In this document: positions 57,337 to 64,000 of the stretch, piece by piece
Layout of the letters: the number at the start of each line of letters is the position of its first letter
Position numbering within the stretch: position 1 is the stretch's first letter
Assembly (NCBI GenBank): GCA_012934845.2
Contig: WNNJ02002550.1
Location: forward strand, 1 to 64,000
Source: Pomphorhynchus laevis
Taxonomy: Eukaryota > Acanthocephala > Palaeacanthocephala > Echinorhynchida > Pomphorhynchidae
DNA: 64,000 nt
Reading direction: 5' to 3'
Made by a program: the position numbers and the translations under genes
The notes under the pieces: generated by a model
The model's input: the letters and a program-made list of their open reading frames with translations, nothing else
The model's database searches: none
What the model was told of the DNA's origin: nothing

Positions 57337-57733
57337 CTGACTCCAGCACATCTAAATTATCTACTGAATTTGGGGAGGATGGATATCTAACGTATGACAT
57401 CGAAGCTACAACTAATTTGACAATATTGGTTTCTATTGTAATGGAGAGAAGCTGGTTTATCACAAAACGTGTGACAAATTTTACATTTCAGTTACTTAAC
57501 ACACACTTCAAAATAGATTTTGACGTTACCATAAAGTTATTGTTTTCTATTTAGTTGTAAATTCGAGTTCTTACTTGAAGCATCAACAACGTCAATGCAT
57601 GTATATGAGAAGAGAATCGCGAAAATTGTATGCCTGATTTTAATGCATAAATTTTATTCAGCAGCTTATCATCATCGATATATTGGTCACAATATAAAAT
57701 TTGCAAGCTAAATTTACACATGTTTTGCAGCAT
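57337..57733 (-). CDS. Two phase-matched exons of an unidentified gene
   Basis: Exon 57733-57575 (from ATG, 53 codons; MLQNMCKFSLQILYCDQYID...) ends in TTCAA|GTAAGA, phase 0. After an intron of about 120 bases, acceptor ATAAACCAG starts exon 57451-57337 in phase 0 (LLSITIETNIVKLVV...YVRYPSSPNSVDNLDVLE), which ends GTCAG|GTAGCT, phase 1. The reading frame across the junction is uninterrupted and the text is leucine-rich and helical (HALTLLMLQLLSITIE). The frame upstream of ATG 57733 meets TAA at about 57779, so this may be a first coding exon. Downstream exons were not found. Identity unknown; chance alignment of splice-like sites in AT-rich DNA is possible. Confidence 0.5.
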
Positions 57734-59079
57734 ATGGAGGATGTTCCGTTCCGCACACGTGTATGGGATCGAATTTTTAAATTATATTAGATCTGCAAAA
57801 TCTCGTAAGGGTTATATCCCTAGATTTGTGATTGTGAAATAGTAGGCCTTATTATTACAGATGTTATTTGATTGACGACATAGCTACAAAGGAAATAAAG
57901 TTTCCGTCATTTACACTATTGATTTACATAACAAGTTTGAGCAAGCACTTTCAAGTTCAAACAAATTATAAAATCAGATTAACATTATTGATTAATGTAA
58001 ATAAATATATTGCCTTAAGCATAATCGTCTCATTTAGGAAAGAATCGAGTTGAATACCTAAACTCACTATCACTATTTAGAATATGTCTATTTTACAGTA
58101 GATCTTTCTTTAGCCGCCTATTTTTTACATTTCACAATTTCCAAAATATTTCACTTAAAAATGCTAATAATTTCCCTTCAAAATAGTCTTTTCGGATACT
58201 TAATCAGTTACATTTTAATGTAACTGATTAGTTATACAATTTGTTATATAATTAAAATACTGCTGTTTGAATCTCTCTTGTACAATAAAAATGTCTATAA
58301 TAAATTAAATAATTAATTGAATTATAATTTGAAAATATCTTAAAATTAATAATGCTAATTTATATTACATTAATTAATACTTTTATAAAACAAATTCATA
58401 ACGAATAATATAATATCTATTATAATATAATTAAGATATAATATCTTAATATATAATATAAATATTTTAATATATAATATAATATTTGTTCTACTATATA
58501 ATATTATATAGTAGAATAGAGCAAATCAGGCGTATTAGTTTATTTATAACAAACGTTATATATTATATAATAACAAAATCGTATATATAATAATGTTATC
58601 TATTATATATAATTATATATTATAATAAAATATATAATTATTATTAATTAATATTAATATTATTAATAACATATATTAATAATATAATTATAATATAATA
58701 TGATATATTATTAATATAATTAATAATATATTATTAATAAAACATTGTCTATTAATAAAAAGAGTATTCCAAAGATGGATCACGAAAAGCGATTTATCTC
58801 CACCAGTTATTTATAGTATACATGTTCCTCATTAATATTCCAAAATATAGTAGAAATGTTTTATCTTTGTTTTACAAAAATAGCTAGCTTAATATATGCT
58901 TTAAAAATTATTATTTAAAGCATATTATATATGCTTTTTGTTCAAAAAATGTCAATTTATTAAGCATAATTATAAATATTTACAATTTATACATATGGGC
59001 ATAATTAAAATTCATAAAAAATATTATTAAAAATCATTAAATGTATCTAATTATTAAATATTGGAATATCTATAAATTA
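57734..59079. other. AT-rich stretch, nothing recognised
   Basis: Long TATA/ATTA runs, especially 58300-58760. No exon supported. The 61-codon plus frame at 57868 has no recognisable features. Confidence 0.5.
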
Positions 59080-59431
59080 ATTGATTTTTTTATATTTATA
59101 TTAATAAAAACACAAGTGAATTTTCTAAATTTTCTAACTGCAGACACATATTATTGATTTTTTATATTTCAATTAATAAAAACACAAGTGAATCTGCTCA
59201 ATTTTCTAACTGCAGAAACTTATAGAATTGCCTGTTAAACAATAAATAGACGTAAAATATTAAAATTACCTGATTTTAAAAGCGCTCATTTAGAATTTTT
59301 GAGGTGTATAAAAGCCAAAGCGGATATAATATACACTGCTAACAGATGACTTTGGATATAAGTCCTTAAAATATACACTGAATATAAGTTCTGAAAATAT
59401 ACACTGGATTTAAGTCCTGAATATATACTTA
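59080..59431. repeat. Two short tandem repeats
   Basis: A unit of about 70 bases with AATAAAAACACAAGTGAAT and TTTTCTAACTGCAGA occurs twice (59080-59220). A 26-base unit around GGATATAAGTCCTTAAAATA occurs three times with changes (59354-59431). Confidence 0.85.
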
Positions 59432-59756
59432 TGTCGTCTAGACATAAGATACTTTGTCTTTATTCGATAGATAAATATTTTCAATCTTTTGAACGTAATA
59501 TCTGCTGAAAAGACGTTATCCATAATATAGCTTTCTTCTACAGTTATTTTTAGTTTATTAGATCAAAAAATTTATTGTAAGCTAAGCATAAGTGATATAG
59601 TTCGGCGAAATATAATAACTGTAATTTATTATATCGAAGATCAATAAATTACTGTTACAATCAAACTGCAATATTTACAAAATGTGTTGTTTTTTCTAAA
59701 TGCTTTCGAAAAGATAAGGGAAGTTTATCTTTTTTCTCAATATGAAAGAGGAAAGC

Positions 59757-60077
59757 TTATTTCTCAAATTGGGAAAGCTTATTTCTCTTTGAAAGACTCA
59801 GTCGTCGGATTTTGGCATTGTAGATCACTCTATTCTCCTTCGACATTGTTATGATTTCTTTACCTCTACTCTTAAGTAGAGTGGATAAGATACATTGTGA
59901 AGAATATGCATTCCTTATCATCGTATGAACTTTGGCTTGCGTTCCTGTCTTATTTATATGCCTCTCATTAGGAAATCTCTTCCTCTTAAACTTCGTCGCC
60001 AGCCTAACCTCAGCACCTTTAAATCCATGCTTTGTACCTTTATATTGAGTAATCAGGCCCTGCAACTCAGCTAGCAA
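59757..60077 (-). CDS. Open frame of unknown nature, lysine/arginine-rich
   Basis: A frame of about 106 codons (LLAELQGLITQYKGTKHGF..., FKRKRFPNERHINKTG, KAKIRRLSLSKRNKLSQ) ending at TAA. There is no ATG at its start and a TGA precedes it, but GCTAG (60066) would serve as an acceptor. Base composition is less AT-rich than the surroundings. It could be a last exon or a piece of a mobile element. I do not recognise it. Confidence 0.3.
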   Translation of the reverse strand: MLAELQGLITQYKGTKHGFKGAEVRLATKFKRKRFPNERHINKTGTQAKVHTMIRNAYSSQCILSTLLKSRGKEIITMSKENRVIYNAKIRRLSLSKRNKLSQFEK

Positions 60078-61087
60078 TAAGATCCGAATGTTTCATTGTT
60101 CCAAGTAGGCTACGTGGTATGGACTTAAGACACATCATTTTTTGTTAATTTCAGTGGACTTGTAAGAGGCCTGTCTGCATGAATCACTTAAAAAATTAAT
60201 AAATCTATCAATCTATATTGGTAATATAGATTAATCTGATCGAATAAATTAAATTAATAAATTAAATTATTAACAGTTAATTTAATCTGATCGAATTAAA
60301 CGAAGTAAATATTTTTCTCATAAATAGTTGCTTTTAGTTTTAATTAGGTTCATTTTAATGAACTTGCTTATCGATCAATCGCTTACTTGCTGCTAAGAAT
60401 ATTTTGAAAATAAATAGTAACATTTTAAATATTATCAGTTCTTAGATTATCTAATTTTACAAATATTGATTTTTTTGTCAATATTAAATTTAAATATTAA
60501 TATTTAATACTAATTTAAAATGTAGTTTGAATTTAGAATTATTTTAATGGTAAATTATCCTTTCTCCTTGATTGCACATTTCTAAGTATTAGTGTCAAAA
60601 GTTTTTATTTTCTCAAGTAATTAATTAATGCTTCTATACAATGTGATTATGAAAAAACATAAGATGAAAATATAAATAAAATCTATTAATTCATTAATAA
60701 AAAACAAGATTATAAATAAGATTATATATTTTATATTAATAAAATATATTTTATGGAATAAAATATATTTTGCGACAAATACTTATTTGTAGCAAAATAT
60801 ATTGCTTTAAATAAACCAAATGATTTATAAATCATTTATAGGGCATGCAAGAATTTTTACCGTCAATTTTAAATTTATATGAAAACGCAAACATCTAAAA
60901 CAATTGATCGTCAATGTTAAGCAAGCAAACATTTACATGATAATGTTACTTTTATGGAAATTCAATTTCAATTTTTAAATATAAATTTACATTCTTTAAA
61001 TTTCAGTTTATATTCTTTAAATATACGACCCGACATTTATATTTAAAATCATATTCTAATAAAATCCTTAATTTAAGTGGATATATA
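60078..61087. other. AT-rich stretch, nothing recognised
   Basis: No coding or structured feature that I would defend. Confidence 0.5.
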
Positions 61088-61198
61088 TGTGAACTATTGT
61101 TGAACAGTATATAATTTAATTATATACTGTTCAACAATAGTTGAACTATTGTTGAACAGTATATAATTTAATTATATACTGTTCAACAATAGTTCACA
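61088..61198. repeat. 111-bp palindrome made of two tandem 51-bp palindromes
   Basis: 61092-61142 and 61144-61194 are the same perfect palindrome: a 25-base arm beginning AACTATTGTTGAACAG, one central T, and the complementary arm. TGTG/CACA flanks extend the symmetry, so the whole block is also a palindrome centred on 61143. Confidence 0.97.
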
Positions 61199-62260
61199 CT
61201 AAAATAATAAAATTGTTGATTATATTTTATAATATACAATTATAATATTATGAAGAATTACAAATATCTAATATTAGACATTTAAAGTTAATAATCTCTC
61301 CCCAATCAGAACAGTAGGTTAAATGCATTTTAAAATTATTTTACAAAAGTTTGATTTTTTTAAATCTAACTATAGCGATATTTCAATTTTCAAAATTAAA
61401 GCGCGTATAAGCAGTTTCGTTAAATTGACGAATTATCAACATTGATTACATTGCCAACTTTCAAAACTTGTCCTCTATAAATAGTCGCCGGATTTAAAGA
61501 CTAATATTTAAAAGTGTCATTAATATATTCGAAATAAGAAATGACAACATAAAAACTGACAAACCTTTACAATTTAATTTTTTTGAATCAAGAACAACAT
61601 TTTAATAGCGTAGACTTAGGAAAAATCAACTATATTTATAGTGTATATTTTCGTAAAAGTCGTGTATAATAAAATTATAATTAAGCGTGCACTTTCTTGC
61701 AGTACACGTTAACATGAATCAATGGAAAAATAGCGTATTATACGTCGACCATACGGAAAATCGGTATATTTTTTATACATTTTTAAAAATTAATAGAAAA
61801 TAAGTACCAAACTGTTAAATTGATTCCCTCACCTACAAAAAAACCAGTAATTACTAGTCGTTTGGAGTTCAATTTATACTAGTACAGAAACAGCCGGTTT
61901 ATACTTGGAGTCGAAGTAGATAGTGTTTACCAATTCAATGTAGTCTCCGCTTTGTATTCGTATGATATAATTATCAGTAAATGTGTAAGCCTAATGATAT
62001 TGATCAAAAAATAAGGATAAATGTTAATAAATATGATTTTTAGACGCATAGTTTATATGTAGAAATGTGTTGGTACTCGAAACAATGTCAAGAGAAGAAA
62101 AAGCAAACACAAAGGACTGTATTTTCTGTTATAAGTAATCCAACTTTTGATGTTGCTGATACCCACCAAGTACGGAAATACAATCTTAATCTGAACACTT
62201 TTGTATAGAACACTCTTATATACAAATTTACAGTTAGAAGACAAGGAGATAAAACGAATT
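61199..62260. other. AT-rich stretch, nothing recognised
   Basis: Contains only short frames on the minus strand (62053-62476) that overlap the following repeat and lack recognisable features. Confidence 0.5.
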
Positions 62261-62735
62261 GCTGATTGTTATTGTGTGCAGCAAATAATAATGATAATTG
62301 ATACTGATTTTGTAAATGCAAATCGAAAAAAAAAAGATTTTGGTATTGGAAAGTAAGTGTAACTGACATCTCTTCACAAAAGGCTCATATAGAGGACGAA
62401 AATTTTTGTCCGAAATTAATGATAAGTGAATGTTCATTAGTATAATTTGATCCTTAGTAATCGAGAACCAAGCCATCTGTCAATAAACTCGTGACCTGCT
62501 TGAAGATAAATTGTCTGGATCGCTATTTAATAGTTTAAATGAACCAGCAAAATCCGGCTATATATAACGATTCTGGATATTTAAAAATATTAGCTGATTG
62601 TTATTGTTGAAGTAAAGATTAATGATAATTGATGCTGATTTTGTATATGCAAATCGAAAAAAAAAGATATTTTGGTTTTGGAAAGTAAATGTAACCGACG
62701 TCTCTTCCCAAAAGGCTCATGTAGAGGACAAAAAT
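62261..62735. repeat. Pair of 143-bp direct repeats 330 bp apart
   Basis: 62261-62403 and 62593-62735 share GCTGATTGTTATTG, TAATGATAATTGAT, TATGCAAATCGAAAAAAAA and AAAAGGCTCAT.TAGAGGAC with scattered changes. The sequence between is non-coding. Confidence 0.9.
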
Positions 62736-64000
62736 GTTAATCATAATCAAATAGTTGTTCATTCATGCGTACCTTGTATTATGTAAATGCGAACTTATGG
62801 CAAATGTAGTGCGAGTATTTGCATAGAGGGGATTCTTGACCGATATATAATTGACCATCAAAATCCAAATGGATTCTTAATTGCATAAATACTCAATCAA
62901 ATATCTCGTGTGTTCGTGAAATATTCGATTGTAGATAACTATACTGTGTTTATAACAAAAATGAAGAGTTCATGAATTATCATTTGGTCTAAGAAGATTA
63001 AACGATAAAAATAGGTTGGTATCCGATCGTGTGTTTTCAAACTTTTTATTTATACTTCATGCATTGTTTTAAAATAAAGATAAGAAGTCATCAATAGGAA
63101 CTGGAATATTATCAAGTTTTGTCCACTGTTCTCAAACTCAACATAGTAGCGGATTCCAAAACATGTAATGCTGAAAATGATGCAATTTTAAATTTCGTCT
63201 TTTGTAAATGCTGGATTTTATTAAGAGAAGGTATTGAACCAAATTGATTAAAAAAATTATAGGACGATTGTTAAATAGGCAATTTGGTTCGAATTTGAAA
63301 TTTCTAGGATAAATCTTTTAATTAAGACTGATAATGTTTTAAATATTCAAAAGCTTTAAATGTAAATAAAATTGATATTTAACATAGTAGTTTAACTTAC
63401 ATTTAAATCAACTATAGTGTATTGAATCAACTGAAAAATAAAATTTCGTTTTTATTTTCTTAATGTGAAATCAAACGGGGCTTAACGACTGTATATTTTT
63501 GATATACTTCAAAAGGTTTTCTGTACGCGTTTGTTTGCATGATAAAGATTTTTTAAACACTTAAAATACACGGTGATTGTTTTTGCTACAGAAGTCGAAA
63601 CAAAATATTTTAAAAAGACATTCTTTAATTAGATAGATTTGCATTTTTAGCGAAAATGTTTGGTTCAGGACATGAAATGTAACATTTATAATGATTTAGG
63701 ATTATACACTTTATGTACTATTTCTAAAATATGGGTACTTTTGGTGGAAAATCACGTTTATTGTTTTGAAAATTATTTTTATAATTGCATCTTTTGTAAA
63801 AATTAATAGAAATGTCACAACGTTTCGTATTGCACAGTTTGCTAAAAATATTTGTTTTAAATAACACATACCGTAATTTATAAAACTATTAACTTCCACG
63901 TAAATCATAATCAAATTTATTTGAAAAAAAAAGAAAATATTAAAAGATAAACTTATTTGTAAATAATTTTCACTTACGAAATAAATTGTAAGAAATAAAA
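62736..64000. other. AT-rich end of the window, nothing recognised
   Basis: No supported gene, RNA or repeat up to the right edge. Confidence 0.5.

Noticed and set aside
62053-62476. Three overlapping minus-strand frames of 63-93 codons
   Set aside because: Phe/Tyr/Ile-rich text from AT-rich DNA overlapping a direct repeat; no recognisable domain.
1-64000. CRISPR arrays, bacterial operons, prophage or rRNA genes
   Set aside because: No regularly spaced short repeats with unique spacers, no ribosome-binding sites in operon context and no rRNA motifs; the sequence is animal.

Overview
This is a 64 kb piece of an AT-rich (clearly over two thirds A+T by eye) invertebrate animal genome. The evidence is spliced genes with short or repeat-filled introns, a polycystin-1-like gene, a NOL12-like gene, several classes of non-LTR retrotransposon, a tRNA-headed SINE and AT-rich satellites. 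No rRNA, tRNA gene, CRISPR array or bacterial-style operon was seen. I cannot name the species or phylum.

Layout. Positions 1-14,000 are a transposon graveyard. At least seven copies or fragments of one retrotransposon type lie on both strands. They carry a WYADD-type reverse transcriptase followed by a C-terminal C-x-C...H...C finger and a restriction-like nuclease domain. Most sit beside AAT/ATT tracts. Among them are a tRNA-derived SINE (6.3 kb), two CR1/L2-type LINE copies (9.05-12.66 kb, minus) and a decayed plus-strand LINE (14.0-16.4 kb).

Host genes. (1) A compact four-exon NOL12/Rrp17-like nucleolar protein gene, 17,112-18,898 plus, assembled here from phase-matched splice sites. (2) A polycystin-1 family gene: a 6.2 kb exon (21,638-27,811) with signal peptide, REJ/GPS-like region, PLAT domain and five membrane segments, then an exon (29,362-31,062) with the polycystin channel domain. 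A 440-480 bp higher-order repeat abuts its 5' side. (3) A large minus-strand gene, 46,382 to 34,810, that I do not recognise. Three exons join in phase at good splice sites to give about 1,648 residues, with repeated C-x-x-C plus basic motifs and what look like repeated helical modules. Its first intron carries a satellite, a SINE and a long hairpin. (4) Two phase-matched minus-strand exons near 57.3-57.7 kb belonging to a gene of unknown identity.

At 46.8-49.8 kb an APE-type LINE with an almost complete endonuclease-RT ORF sits just upstream of the divergent start of gene (3). The rest (49.8-64 kb) is AT-rich sequence with palindromes, nested inverted repeats, a perfect 190-bp tandem duplication, decayed RT pieces and little else. 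Genes 1-4 show no sign of acting together. The strongest leads are the unrecognised minus-strand gene, the 3' motif and microsatellite association of the nuclease-type retroelements, and the hammerhead-like cores in hairpin repeats.
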